DNA of 64,000 bases from Bacteroidales bacterium (GCA_035353855.1 DAOQAK010000002.1:58127-122126); one strand, 5' to 3'; counted from the first letter of the stretch, positions 1 through 8,590 are shown. Notes: a model not told the origin generated them from the letters alone. Translations and numbers: made by a program.

Positions 1-2
1 AA

Positions 3-200
3 AAAGAAAATATCAGTAAAGAATTTCTTGTTGAAACCATTCTTAATTATGGGGATTTGAATGCAATAAAAAAACTTTTTGCAGTTTTAGGAATCAAAGA
101 AACCTCTGAAATATTTTATAGTGCAGAAGGAAGGAAAAAATTAAACTATTATCCTGAGATATATAATTATTTTTCACTTTTTTTTAAAAAACATCAATAA
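3..200 (+). CDS. DUF6922-like protein, C-terminal part (start outside window)
   Basis: An open frame runs from the left edge to a TAA at 198-200 and gives 65 residues, beginning KENISKEFLVETILNYGDL. The pattern FLVExxLNYGDLxxxKKLF is like the middle of the DUF6922-type protein at 6942 (FIVQRVLEYGLLCDWQIIY), so the two are probably paralogs. The rest, rich in Tyr, Phe and Lys, ends in FFKKHQ. Family members often sit just upstream of an AbiEii-type nucleotidyltransferase, but here repeats follow and no toxin gene does. It may be an orphan antitoxin-like gene or a remnant. The start is not visible. Confidence 0.55.
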   Translation, partial: KENISKEFLVETILNYGDLNAIKKLFAVLGIKETSEIFYSAEGRKKLNYYPEIYNYFSLFFKKHQ

Positions 201-240
201 CCATCAATGACTATTCTTAATCATCAATAACCACAAATAT

Positions 241-523
241 CGAAGCACTTGAATAATTTTTTAATGGGACGCGGATGACACGGATGTTACGGATTTGCAC
301 GGATAATCAGGAAAAATGAAAGGGAGAACTGGGGAGTTTGAGAATGGGAGAAAATTACTATAATGACCATGAATGACTACCAATGACAACAAATAACGAA
401 GCACTTGAATAATTTTGATGTGACGCGGATGAACACGGATGTTACGGATTTGCACGGATAATCAGGAAAAATGAATGGGAGAATTGGTGAATTTAAGGAT
501 GAGAGAAATTACTATAATGACCA
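241..523. repeat. Two tandem copies of a ~156-bp repeat containing CGGAT iterations
   Basis: Unit 1 (241-396) and unit 2 (397 to about 523) both start CGAAGCACTTGAATAATTTT and both run to a TACTATAATGACCAT end. Each contains four CGGAT pentamers spaced 9-11 bases apart (272-305 in unit 1), which puts them roughly on one face of the helix. The surrounding 201-240 and 361-396 are made of short ATGACTA/ATCAATAACC-like words. No convincing ORF is present. Function unknown. Confidence 0.8.
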
Positions 524-634
524 TCAATAACTCCGCTGCGAAGCAATCGAACAGATAAATGAAGAAGAAAAATTTAATATGAAAACTCTACCTAGTGTGT
601 ATTGAAAAAGTAAAAAATCAATATAAGAACATCC

Positions 635-683
635 AACCACAAACGACTAACGTCTAACGACAAACCATAAACCACAAACAATT
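635..683. repeat. Seven in-phase heptamers AACNNNN abutting the stop codon of the giant surface gene
   Basis: From 635 the sequence divides exactly into seven 7-mers, all beginning AAC: AACCACA, AACGACT, AACGTCT, AACGACA, AACCATA, AACCACA, AACAATT. The last ends at 683, one base before the reverse-strand stop codon of the gene at 684-6041. It resembles the short tandemly repeated heptamers known from some bacteria. A second array lies upstream of the same gene (6192-6289). Confidence 0.8.
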
Positions 684-3600
684 TTAATACTTCACAAACT
701 TCAGTATTTTAAAATCATTATTGAAAGTGATACGGTAAACGTACACTCCAAGATTTAGTTTGGATATATCATATTGAATTTTATTAAGGCCTTTATTAGC
801 TTCACCTGAATAAACATGTTCAACCAGTTCACCTTTTTCTCCATATAAATCTACATCAACCTGGCCTTTAAAAGGAAGAATAAAGTTTATATTTATGATA
901 TCATTCGTTGGTGTTGGAAAAGGAATGAATGCAGTGAATTTATTTTTTATGGTAATGCATTCTTCATTATTTGAGGGGTTATCATCAGGATTTACATTAG
1001 GAATTTGAGCTTCAACACAGATATAATCGAAATTGTTTTCTTCAGAAATCGCAAACTGTGCATTAAATGTATAGGGTATTGAAGTTCCCGGTAATATTGG
1101 GTTTGTGTAATCCGACCATGATTCCATAAACATAGTTCCACCAGCAGCTTTAGCATAAAGATACAATTCATATATCTTGCGTGTACCGTAATTCCATAAA
1201 TCAGCGCTAACATTTATAAATCCATTTTGTTGATCGGTAACTACATTTGTTACTCCTACATCTGCAGTAGTAGGTATAGAATATAATTCCTGATATGCTG
1301 TATCTGTGCAAAGAGCGCTGTTAGTAACAACAAGCATTACATTAAAGGTGTCAAGAGAGTTATATGTATGCTGTGGATTTAATAATGAACTTGATGTTCC
1401 ATCGCCAAAATTCCAATAACTGCTTAGTGCATTAACAGAATTATTAGTAAAGTTTACCGTGAATGGAGGCATTCCATAAAATTCATCAGGCAGAAATGAT
1501 GCTGTTGGAATAGGGTTTACATGAATAGTAGCAGAAACATTATCAGAGCATCCTGCATTTGAAGATACAGTGAGTGTAACAGGATAATCTCCTTCAGAAG
1601 TAAAAGTAACAGATGGATTTTCTTCATTAAATGTACCTATATTTTCAATTACCCACGACCATTGTGTGATTGAATCAGGTGGGAGTACAAAACTATTATC
1701 ATCAAGAATATATGAATAAGATGCGCAAATACTATCCGGAGCAGTATAGTTAATTTCAGGTATTGAGTGAACTATTACATTTTCTGTATCACTTACAATG
1801 CATCCATTTATCGATTGTACAGTAAGAGAAACAGGAAAAGTTCCTGCTGAATCAAAAGTATAAACGGGGCTATTGATTGTATATGAATTTCCATCACCAA
1901 AGTCCCAGTTCTGGCTTACAATTCCTAAAACATCAACAGTTTCATTAGTAAAGTAAACGGGGTTTCCGTCACAAACATTAGTATAACTGAAATCTACCTT
2001 TGGTGCAAGCCTGATATGTATTTGTGCCGAGTCGGTAGCTGTGCAACCATATTCTGATTGGGCAGTAAGTATAACCCAATAATAACCTGTGCTGTCGTAG
2101 ATATGTGAAGGATTTTTTATAGAAGATGTATTATTCGTACTGTAAGGATCATTAAATTCCCATGTCCAGGTATCAATCTCTCCAAGAACATTTGTCGTTT
2201 TATCTGTAAATTGAAGTGGTACTCCCGAACATCCAATAATTGGTGAAAATTTTGGTTTTGGTTTTGAGTAAACATATGCAGTATCAGTAATAGAGGCGCT
2301 ACAACCTTTATTTGTAGAAACAGTAAGTGTTACAAGATGTTTTCCCGGTTCGGCAAATTGGTGAGTAGGGGAATTAAATATAGAAGTATCACCATCGCCA
2401 AAATCCCAATGACGATAATTAATAAAGGCAGGAGAAGGCACGGTTGACAGATTGGTAAATGCAGTTGTAAATGGTTCGCATCCTGCCGTTGCACTGAAAG
2501 CTGCAAATGGTTTTTGACCGGGTGCAGAAACTGCAACCACATCACTTACCTTGCACCCCCGATGATTATAGCTTGTTAAACTTAAATTATGACTACCTGT
2601 CCCAACCCACGAAATAGGCACAATATAGTATGGAGTTGTATAATGTGAAGTGCCGTCGTACCAATCATAAGAAGTAATTAAACTTGTATCGATAGCAGGA
2701 AATACAGTATCATCCGAACAGATACTTGCAGTTGATGCACCTAATAAATCCATAAGAGGGAAGCTATCGGCATACATTGTAATTAATCTGGTGGCAGAGC
2801 AACCAACAGTATCAAATACATGAAGCATTACGCTATCTCCTGCATGGATTATATAAGAATCACCATTTATAGTATCGTTTTGCCATTCCCACATCACACT
2901 ATAAGGTGAACCCATTCCCGTGTGAAGAGTAGTGCTATCACCAAGGCATAAAGTATCATTGGTATTAATGTTTAATATAGGTTTATGAACGATAATAGTA
3001 TCGCTTGAAGTAAAACCAAATCCATCAACTACGTCAACCCAAACGGTATCTCCTGAATTTACTAATATTTTAGAAGTTGTATCACCAGTATTCCATAAAT
3101 AACTTACAAAACGGTTACCAGCATCAATAGTATCTACACAAAAGTTATTAACCCAGATGTCAGATTCAAGATTAACAGGAGGAAAATATTTATACCGTAA
3201 ATAATCCTCGACATTTTGTCTTTCATTATCAGCGAGGGCTTTGTTGTAGATAATTATATCTGCAATATAGCCCGATAAATAATAATTTAAACCAGTCTCG
3301 CTACCAATTACCCAGTTCCAAGTATTGCTATATGTAGGGAAACTTGCATCATAAACAGTTCTAATGAAGCTGCCATTGCAATATATATTCCATCCTGTGG
3401 TTGATTTAATAAATGATAAAATATAAAAATTATTTACTAAAATAAAATTAGAATTTCCTAAATCTACATTTGCATTGCTTCCTGCCCATCCTATTCCATC
3501 AACTGCATCAGAACCAACAGCCAATGCCCATCTTGCTCCAGTACTTTGAGAAGAACCGAGGAAAATTTCATAAGTATTCTTACTGGTGCCAGTAGAAATA

Positions 3601-6041
3601 ACAGTAAAAAAAGAATATTCGGTTGAAGATAATAATGGAAAAGAAAGACTATTGCTCGAGCCATTAAAACTTATAGCAGGTTTATTATTTAAAAGAGAAA
3701 TACTATTATTGTAAATTGGCTGGTTTGAAGAGTTTGATTGAGTGGCATTGTTGCCATTACCGGAACAATCATCCCATATAGTTACATTTGAACCTGAAAG
3801 ATGGATTGTAGCAGCAGAATCAGCACGTAACCATAAATCCAATCCGGTTATGGAGTTTAGTGAAAAAATACTGAATAATAAAGCAGGTGTTATAATATAA
3901 TCGCCACATAATCCATAGGCTGTTACACGCCAATAATATTTACCATAAGCATTTAAGTTTAGTTGTAATGTATTTTGAATTAGATTGGGGATACTTATAA
4001 CGTTTGTTGTGAAAGTAGAATCTGTTGAATATTGCAAGGTATAAGATGTTGCGTTTTCTGAAGTGTTCCATGAAAAATTGATATTATTATCGGTAGTTGT
4101 AAAATCATTAGATGGCAGGTACAGGGTAAAAGGCATAGGTGAAGGGGCATTGTCAACCACAGTTATCTGGTTTTGTATGCTGGAGGTGCAGCCTGAATCA
4201 GTAACTATGGTAAGGGTAATAATATAAGTATTTGCCGAGGTAAAAGTATGTGTTGGGTTAGTGTCGGTTGAATGAACAGTTCCATCGCCAAAATCCCAGT
4301 CCCACGAAATGATGTTGCCTTCGGGTGATGTGCTTTGGTCATAAAAGGTATAAGGGTTATTGATACATGCTGATGAAACGGTAAAGGAGGGTATAGGGGT
4401 ATAAGGTATATGGGTTTCTTTCGTTAAAGAATTACTGCATGAACCATCATATACAGTCAGTTTTACATTGTAATTACCCCCGTTTGAAAATATGTGTGAA
4501 GGGTTTTCGCTGGTAGATGTTTGCCCATCGCCAAAATCCCAAAGCCAAGAAGTACCAGCGGGCGAGGAATTATTGGAAAATAGCGTCGCTTCGGTTGAAC
4601 ATCCGGTATTAGTGCTAAAATTAACATTTGGTGCAGTGCCAATTATAGTAACATTTATATTATCTGTTGCTTTACATCCGCTGCTATCAGTAACTGTAAC
4701 ACTATAAATTCCAGAGTCTGTAATAGTAATTTCGGGAGTAGTTTCCATGGTTGACCAGTTATAAGTTAATCCCGAAGGTAAAGGCGAGGGTGAAATAAGC
4801 CCAATGGTATTACCTGAGCAAATATTTTTATCAGGACCAAGGCTGGCAATTGCCGGAAAATCATCTTCGGTAACATATATAGTTGGCGAAACCGCCGAAC
4901 ATAATGAATCATCAGTTACAGTTACACTATAATTACCCGGAGTGCTTACATTAATAGTAGGTGAGGTTAATCCACCAGTCCAGTTATAAGTATAACTTCC
5001 AATCAAACCTGTTGATAATACTATACTATTTCCAGAACAGAATGAAGTATCATTAAGTGTTATTAAAGGATATGATACATTTAATGTATCATGTGATTTA
5101 TATCCAAAAGCATCTGTCACTTCGACCCAATATGTACCTGATGAATCAACATTAATGGATTGTGTTGTTGTGCCGGTAGACCAAAGATAAGAAGAAAACC
5201 AGTCTCCAGCATTAAGAGTGTAATTGCAAAATTTATTTAAAATAGTATCTTTTCCTAAGTTAACAGGAGGAAAATATTTATACCGTAAATAATCCTCGAC
5301 ATTTTGTCTTTCATTATCAGCGAGGGCTTTGTTGTAGATAATTATATCTGCAATATAGCCCGATAAATAATAATTTAAACCAGTCTCGCTACCAATTACC
5401 CAGTTCCAAGTATTGCTATATGTAGGGAAACTTGCATCATAAACAGTTCTAATGAAGCTGCCATTGCAATATATATTCCATCCTGTGGTTGATTTAATAA
5501 ATGATAAAATATAAAAATTATTTACTAAAATAAAATTAGAATTTCCTAAATCTACATTTGCATTGCTTCCTGCCCATCCTATTCCATCAACTGCATCAGA
5601 ACCAACAGCCAATGCCCATCTTGCTCCAGTACTTTGAGAAGAACCGAGGAAAATTTCATAAGTATTCTTACTGGTGCCAGTAGAAATAACAGTAAAAAAA
5701 GAATATTCGGTTGAAGATAATAATGGAAAAGAAAGACTATTGCTCGAGCCATTAAAACTTATAGCAGGTTTATTATTTAAAAGAGAAATACTATTATTGT
5801 AAATTGGCTGGTTTGAAGAGTTTGATTGAGTGGCATTGTTGCCATTACCGGAACAATCATCCCATATAGTTACATTTGAACCTGAAAGATGGATTGTAGC
5901 AGCAGAATCAGCACGTAACCATAATTGTAAACCAGTTATGTCTTTTGGCGTAATATTTTGACTATAACAAAAATTTATTATGCCCTGAAAGATCAAAGTA
6001 AAGAAAAAAAAATATATTTTCAATTGTTGGAATAATTTCAT
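684..6041 (-). CDS. Giant secreted PKD/LamG-like multidomain protein with T9SS sorting domain
   Basis: This 1785-residue surface or secreted protein has an N-terminal signal peptide (MKLFQQLKIYFFFFTLIFQG). A LamG/concanavalin-like module lies at about 40-261 and is repeated exactly at 736-957; each copy is followed by a diverged Ig-like segment. Two PKD domains with WDFGDG motifs lie at about 470-640, followed by a fibronectin-III-like piece. Five more PKD domains follow the second LamG copy. The C-terminus is a T9SS type-A-like sorting domain with PTPTNDIININF, a Gly-Val-Tyr-Val-Tyr strand and FKILKFVKY. Such proteins usually act as adhesins or carbohydrate-binding surface proteins; no catalytic domain was recognised. 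The gene stands alone with a good promoter. The identical 665-bp copies could trouble assemblies. Confidence 0.9.
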   Translation of the reverse strand: MKLFQQLKIYFFFFTLIFQGIINFCYSQNITPKDITGLQLWLRADSAATIHLSGSNVTIWDDCSGNGNNATQSNSSNQPIYNNSISLLNNKPAISFNGSSNSLSFPLLSSTEYSFFTVISTGTSKNTYEIFLGSSQSTGARWALAVGSDAVDGIGWAGSNANVDLGNSNFILVNNFYILSFIKSTTGWNIYCNGSFIRTVYDASFPTYSNTWNWVIGSETGLNYYLSGYIADIIIYNKALADNERQNVEDYLRYKYFPPVNLGKDTILNKFCNYTLNAGDWFSSYLWSTGTTTQSINVDSSGTYWVEVTDAFGYKSHDTLNVSYPLITLNDTSFCSGNSIVLSTGLIGSYTYNWTGGLTSPTINVSTPGNYSVTVTDDSLCSAVSPTIYVTEDDFPAIASLGPDKNICSGNTIGLISPSPLPSGLTYNWSTMETTPEITITDSGIYSVTVTDSSGCKATDNINVTIIGTAPNVNFSTNTGCSTEATLFSNNSSPAGTSWLWDFGDGQTSTSENPSHIFSNGGNYNVKLTVYDGSCSNSLTKETHIPYTPIPSFTVSSACINNPYTFYDQSTSPEGNIISWDWDFGDGTVHSTDTNPTHTFTSANTYIITLTIVTDSGCTSSIQNQITVVDNAPSPMPFTLYLPSNDFTTTDNNINFSWNTSENATSYTLQYSTDSTFTTNVISIPNLIQNTLQLNLNAYGKYYWRVTAYGLCGDYIITPALLFSIFSLNSITGLDLWLRADSAATIHLSGSNVTIWDDCSGNGNNATQSNSSNQPIYNNSISLLNNKPAISFNGSSNSLSFPLLSSTEYSFFTVISTGTSKNTYEIFLGSSQSTGARWALAVGSDAVDGIGWAGSNANVDLGNSNFILVNNFYILSFIKSTTGWNIYCNGSFIRTVYDASFPTYSNTWNWVIGSETGLNYYLSGYIADIIIYNKALADNERQNVEDYLRYKYFPPVNLESDIWVNNFCVDTIDAGNRFVSYLWNTGDTTSKILVNSGDTVWVDVVDGFGFTSSDTIIVHKPILNINTNDTLCLGDSTTLHTGMGSPYSVMWEWQNDTINGDSYIIHAGDSVMLHVFDTVGCSATRLITMYADSFPLMDLLGASTASICSDDTVFPAIDTSLITSYDWYDGTSHYTTPYYIVPISWVGTGSHNLSLTSYNHRGCKVSDVVAVSAPGQKPFAAFSATAGCEPFTTAFTNLSTVPSPAFINYRHWDFGDGDTSIFNSPTHQFAEPGKHLVTLTVSTNKGCSASITDTAYVYSKPKPKFSPIIGCSGVPLQFTDKTTNVLGEIDTWTWEFNDPYSTNNTSSIKNPSHIYDSTGYYWVILTAQSEYGCTATDSAQIHIRLAPKVDFSYTNVCDGNPVYFTNETVDVLGIVSQNWDFGDGNSYTINSPVYTFDSAGTFPVSLTVQSINGCIVSDTENVIVHSIPEINYTAPDSICASYSYILDDNSFVLPPDSITQWSWVIENIGTFNEENPSVTFTSEGDYPVTLTVSSNAGCSDNVSATIHVNPIPTASFLPDEFYGMPPFTVNFTNNSVNALSSYWNFGDGTSSSLLNPQHTYNSLDTFNVMLVVTNSALCTDTAYQELYSIPTTADVGVTNVVTDQQNGFINVSADLWNYGTRKIYELYLYAKAAGGTMFMESWSDYTNPILPGTSIPYTFNAQFAISEENNFDYICVEAQIPNVNPDDNPSNNEECITIKNKFTAFIPFPTPTNDIININFILPFKGQVDVDLYGEKGELVEHVYSGEANKGLNKIQYDISKLNLGVYVYRITFNNDFKILKFVKY
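3172..3836. repeat. 665-bp exact intragenic direct repeat, copy 2 (residues ~736-957)
   Basis: The 665 bases appear identical to 5260-5924 at a constant offset of 2088 bases, with no indel. The translations are also identical across the LamG-like module. Outside these borders the two regions are still recognisably homologous but clearly diverged, which suggests recent gene conversion and not a fresh duplication of the whole module. Confidence 0.95.
5260..5924. repeat. 665-bp exact intragenic direct repeat, copy 1 (residues ~40-261)
   Basis: This is the partner of 3172-3836. It begins at TTAACAGGAGG and ends at GTAACCATAA. It encodes the first LamG-like module of the giant surface protein, just after the signal peptide. 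Confidence 0.95.
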
Positions 6042-6067
6042 TAAATATTATTACTAATTATATAATG

Positions 6068-6098
6068 CAAATATAGGAAGTTTTCGTATCAACTGCAA
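6068..6098 (-). promoter_or_regulatory. Bacteroidota-type promoter of the giant surface gene
   Basis: On the minus strand TATATTTG (6075-6068) matches the -7 consensus TAnnTTTG exactly. A TTG (6098-6096) lies 20 bases upstream as a -33 element, close to the usual spacing. The -7 box is about 27 bases from the start codon at 6041. Confidence 0.55.
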
Positions 6099-6191
6099 GC
6101 ATAGTTTAGTATTATTATCCCATATTTCAATCTGTTTCATTTCTGTTTTCGCATAAAGCTGCAAAGCCTTTCTAATTCTTTTAATTTTTGC

Positions 6192-6289
6192 TTATGTCTT
6201 ACGACTTGCTACTTGGGACTTGTTACTTACGACTTACTACTTGCTACTTGTGTCTTGCTACTTGTGTCTTGCTACTTGTGTCTTGTGTC
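6192..6289. repeat. Fourteen in-phase heptamers TTNNNNC
   Basis: From 6192 fourteen consecutive 7-mers all begin TT and end C: TTATGTC, TTACGAC, TTGCTAC, TTGGGAC, TTGTTAC, TTACGAC, TTACTAC, TTGCTAC, then TTGTGTC alternating with TTGCTAC, ending TTGTGTC twice. The phase is never broken over 98 bases. The array lies upstream of the giant surface gene, opposite the array at 635-683. Confidence 0.85.
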
Positions 6290-6300
6290 TCCACCACCTG

Positions 6301-6335
6301 ACTATTGCCCAAACCAGTTGCTCAACCTAAAAACC
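6301..6335. repeat. Half copy (right arm) of the ~104-bp foldable repeat
   Basis: It contains CCAAACCAGTTGCTCAACCT followed by AAAAACCA, which matches the right arm of the full copies (CTAAACCAGCTGCCACAAACC). No left arm is present; the heptamer array lies where it would be. Confidence 0.65.
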
Positions 6336-6449
6336 AATGTACATTGAAGGTATAGAGGTATAAGGGGAATAGGGGTATATGGTATAAACATTAAATAAAT
6401 CTGAAAATTCAATATTGAGTATTGGACATTGGATATTGAAAAAGTTATT

Positions 6450-6550
6450 GGTTGAAAGGTGTAGCAGCTAGTCAGGGCTGATGTCAATGGTCATAAGTGA
6501 CCTAATCACTTTTAACTATTGACTAAACCAGCTGCCACAAACCAAAAACA
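6450..6550. repeat. ~104-bp foldable repeat, copy B
   Basis: The left arm starts GGTTGAAAGGTGTAGCAGCTAG and the right arm is CTAAACCAGCTGCCACAAACC. GCAGCT in the left arm (6464-6469) pairs with AGCTGC in the right (6530-6535). An inner hairpin AAGTGA/TCACTT (6495-6500, 6506-6511) has a 5-base loop. Confidence 0.75.
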
Positions 6551-6680
6551 TAAATCCATTTTTTCAATTTAATATTTACTATTTGCTATCATCAATCCGC
6601 CGTGGCGGAGCTATATAGAATGTCAAAGGTTGATGGGTGTGGCGACTATCCAAGTCAATAGTCAAATGGTTATAGTATTA
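6481..6680. repeat. 200-bp direct repeat, left copy (flanks the AbiEii-type pair)
   Basis: It matches 7972-8171 with a single difference (T at 6649, G at 8140). It covers part of foldable copy B, a spacer with CCGCCGTGGCGG, and the left part of copy C. Together with its partner it brackets the DUF6922/AbiEii pair. Confidence 0.9.
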
Positions 6681-6731
6681 CCATCATTAATAAATAACAT
6701 TTGCCCAAATCCGCTGCCACAAACCAAAAAC
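6628..6731. repeat. ~104-bp foldable repeat, copy C
   Basis: The left arm is GGTTGATGGGTGTGGCGACT and the right arm CAAATCCGCTGCCACAAACC. The inner part GGTTATAGTATTACC is a weaker version of the central hairpin. Confidence 0.65.
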
Positions 6732-6941
6732 ATAAAACCATTTTTTCAATTTACTATTTGCAATCATCTATATACCATATTTCCGTATATACTATTCCCC
6801 ATTAAACCTATCAGGATTCAGTATAAATAATTTAATCAAACAATAATGATTAATTTTGATTTTATATATTTGTTATCATTAATTTTTCTATCATATATTT
6901 TTATTCGTTAATTTTAGGAACTATTTAAATTTTATCTTTTA

Positions 6942-7259
6942 ATGCAAAAAGCTCATGGAAATAAAAATGATATTTTAAAATTATCTGCTCATTTATTTTG
7001 GGATGTTGACAGGAATAATATTGATTTTAATAAAAATAAAAAATTTATTGTTCAGAGAGTGTTGGAATATGGACTATTATGTGACTGGCAAATAATATAT
7101 TCATATTATGGCATTGATGATATTGCAAAAACAGCAATAACTATAAAAGATATTGATAAAAAATCGCTGGCTTTTATTGCATTATTATCAAAAATACCTA
7201 AAGAAAAATTTTTATGTTACACTACAATGCAGTTGATGCCGCAACACTGGAACTTTTAA
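6942..7259 (+). CDS. DUF6922-type protein, likely antitoxin partner of AbiEii
   Basis: This 105-residue protein begins MQKAHGNKNDILKLSAHLFW and continues FIVQRVLEYGLLCDWQIIY and IPKEKFLCY. These are features I associate with the small DUF6922 proteins encoded directly before AbiEii-type nucleotidyltransferases in Bacteroidota. Its last 46 bases overlap the start of the next gene in another frame, so the two are very probably translationally coupled. By analogy with AbiE systems it would neutralise or regulate the downstream enzyme. The pair lies between two nearly identical 200-bp repeats. The left-edge fragment (3-200) appears related. The antitoxin role rests on context. Confidence 0.7.
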   Translation: MQKAHGNKNDILKLSAHLFWDVDRNNIDFNKNKKFIVQRVLEYGLLCDWQIIYSYYGIDDIAKTAITIKDIDKKSLAFIALLSKIPKEKFLCYTTMQLMPQHWNF

Positions 7260-7837
7260 AAAGCCTGCAAAAACTTCCTGTCTTTTCCGAATTACGTCTT
7301 GTGGGAGGTACATCATTAGCTTTACAAATAGGTCATCGTAAATCCATTGATTTGGATTTGTTTGGAAACATTCAAAGTGATGAACTTGAAATTAATAAAA
7401 ATTTAAAAAAATTGGGTTCTGTTAAACTGATAAATAAAACAGAAAATATTTATGTTTATCTTATTAATGATATTAAAATTGACATTGTTAATTATCATTA
7501 TAAATGGCTTCAAAAGCCGTTGATTTCAGGTGAAATAATACTGGCAGGGAAAAAAGATATTGCTGCAATGAAATTATCTGCCATTACAGGAAGAGGTACA
7601 AAAAAAGATTTTATTGATATTTACTTTTTACTTCAAAAATTCAACATGGATGAGATGCTTTATTTATATAAACAAAAATTTTATGATGGCTCTGAATTTC
7701 TTGTTTTAAAAAGTTTAGCTTATTTTGATGATGCAGATACAGAACAGTGTCCGGTGATGTTAAAGCCGATAGATTGGCAAAAGGTAAAAAGTAAAATCAG
7801 TAAAGAGATAGAAAAATATGTAAAAAATAAATATTGA
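7214..7837 (+). CDS. AbiEii/AbiGii-type nucleotidyltransferase (toxin-like)
   Basis: This 207-residue protein belongs to the nucleotidyltransferase fold family that includes the AbiEii toxin of type IV toxin-antitoxin systems. GGTSLALQIGHRKSIDLDLF (31-50) carries the Gly-Gly-Thr-Ser and Asp-x-Asp (D46, D48) motif that binds nucleotide and metal. DIAAMK (115-120) and the RGTKKDFIDIYFLL region supply the remaining conserved Lys and Asp residues. All key residues are present, so it looks intact. AbiEii proteins transfer nucleotides, probably to RNA, in phage defence. The start MLHYNAVDAATLELL fits the family. It overlaps the partner by 46 bases. Other family members serve non-toxic roles, so toxicity is inferred. 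Confidence 0.8.
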   Translation: MLHYNAVDAATLELLKSLQKLPVFSELRLVGGTSLALQIGHRKSIDLDLFGNIQSDELEINKNLKKLGSVKLINKTENIYVYLINDIKIDIVNYHYKWLQKPLISGEIILAGKKDIAAMKLSAITGRGTKKDFIDIYFLLQKFNMDEMLYLYKQKFYDGSEFLVLKSLAYFDDADTEQCPVMLKPIDWQKVKSKISKEIEKYVKNKY

Positions 7838-7940
7838 TGAATGAAGATGTAAAAGCGCAAATGTAAAATTGAAGTAAAAAAATAAAATTACCATTATTCA
7901 TTTTCAATTATCCATCCGTGGCGCTATATTAAATGTCAAA

Positions 7941-8041
7941 GGTTGATGGGCATAGCAGCTAGTCTGGGCTAATGTCAATGGTCATAAGTGACCTAATCAC
8001 TTTTAACTATTGACTAAACCAGCTGCCACAAACCAAAAACA
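7941..8041. repeat. ~104-bp foldable repeat, copy D
   Basis: It is nearly the same as copy B: left arm GGTTGATGGGCATAGCAGCT, right arm CTAAACCAGCTGCCACAAACC, and inner hairpin AAGTGA/TCACTT. Much of it lies in the 200-bp direct repeat. Confidence 0.75.
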
Positions 8042-8171
8042 TAAATCCATTTTTTCAATTTAATATTTACTATTTGCTATCATCAATCCGCCGTGGCGGA
8101 GCTATATAGAATGTCAAAGGTTGATGGGTGTGGCGACTAGCCAAGTCAATAGTCAAATGGTTATAGTATTA
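7972..8171. repeat. 200-bp direct repeat, right copy
   Basis: Partner of 6481-6680, one mismatch in 200 bases. The two copies are 1491 bases apart and enclose the DUF6922/AbiEii pair, so recombination between them would delete it. Confidence 0.9.
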
Positions 8172-8223
8172 ACCCCATCAACAAAAAACATATAACCGAG
8201 CTTGTTGCCATCAACCTACAACC
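8119..8223. repeat. ~104-bp foldable repeat, copy E
   Basis: The left arm is GGTTGATGGGTGTGGCGACT; the right arm has diverged (TTGCCATCAACCTACAACCA). The inner hairpin is GGTTA/TAACC. Confidence 0.65.
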
Positions 8224-8272
8224 AATCCGCCTTGGCGGACATCAATTTACTATTTTCTATAAAAAGGTCAAA

Positions 8273-8377
8273 GGTTGATGGGTGTAGCGACTAGCCAAGT
8301 CAAAGGTCAAAGGGTTATAGTATAACCACCGTTAACGAAAAAAATTTACCTAAACCAGCTGCCCAACCCTAAAACCA
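8273..8377. repeat. ~104-bp foldable repeat, copy F
   Basis: The left arm is GGTTGATGGGTGTAGCGACT and the right arm CTAAACCAGCTGCCCAACCC. The inner hairpin is a perfect GGTTATA-G-TATAACC (8313-8327). Confidence 0.7.
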
Positions 8378-8590
8378 CTAAAGTTTTAGAAGGTATAGGG
8401 GTATAGGGATATATTGACATAGACAAACTTACTCTTCGCGACTTTGCAACTCCGCGTGAAATAAAAAGATTCAGTCCGCAGTCTTTAGTTGGCAATATAC
8501 TACTAATGACTATGAATGACAACAAATGACTATGAATGACGACGAAGCAATTTAATGATATGGCTTTATAAAAATTTCAATATTTTTTAT

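Larger units (their letters stand above)
6042..6941. other. 900-bp gene-free repeat region
   Basis: No supported gene. It holds the promoter of the giant surface gene (6068-6098), a 14-unit heptamer array (6192-6289), one half copy and two full copies of the ~104-bp foldable repeat, and one arm of a 200-bp direct repeat (6481-6680). Runs of GGTATA-like words at 6349-6390 recur at 8392-8413. The small open frames here are not credible genes. Confidence 0.8.

Noticed and set aside
261..455. 64-residue minus-strand open frame
   Set aside because: It lies across the tandem 156-bp repeat and simply translates the repeat words.
4492..4707. 71-residue plus-strand frame inside the giant surface gene
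   Set aside because: It is antisense to PKD domains and lacks any support of its own.
3172..5924. 665-bp repeat as a mobile element
   Set aside because: Both copies encode the same protein domain in frame, with homologous flanks and no transposase or terminal repeats.
6630..6830. 66-residue open frame in the repeat region
   Set aside because: It translates foldable copy C; not conserved between copies, no family features.
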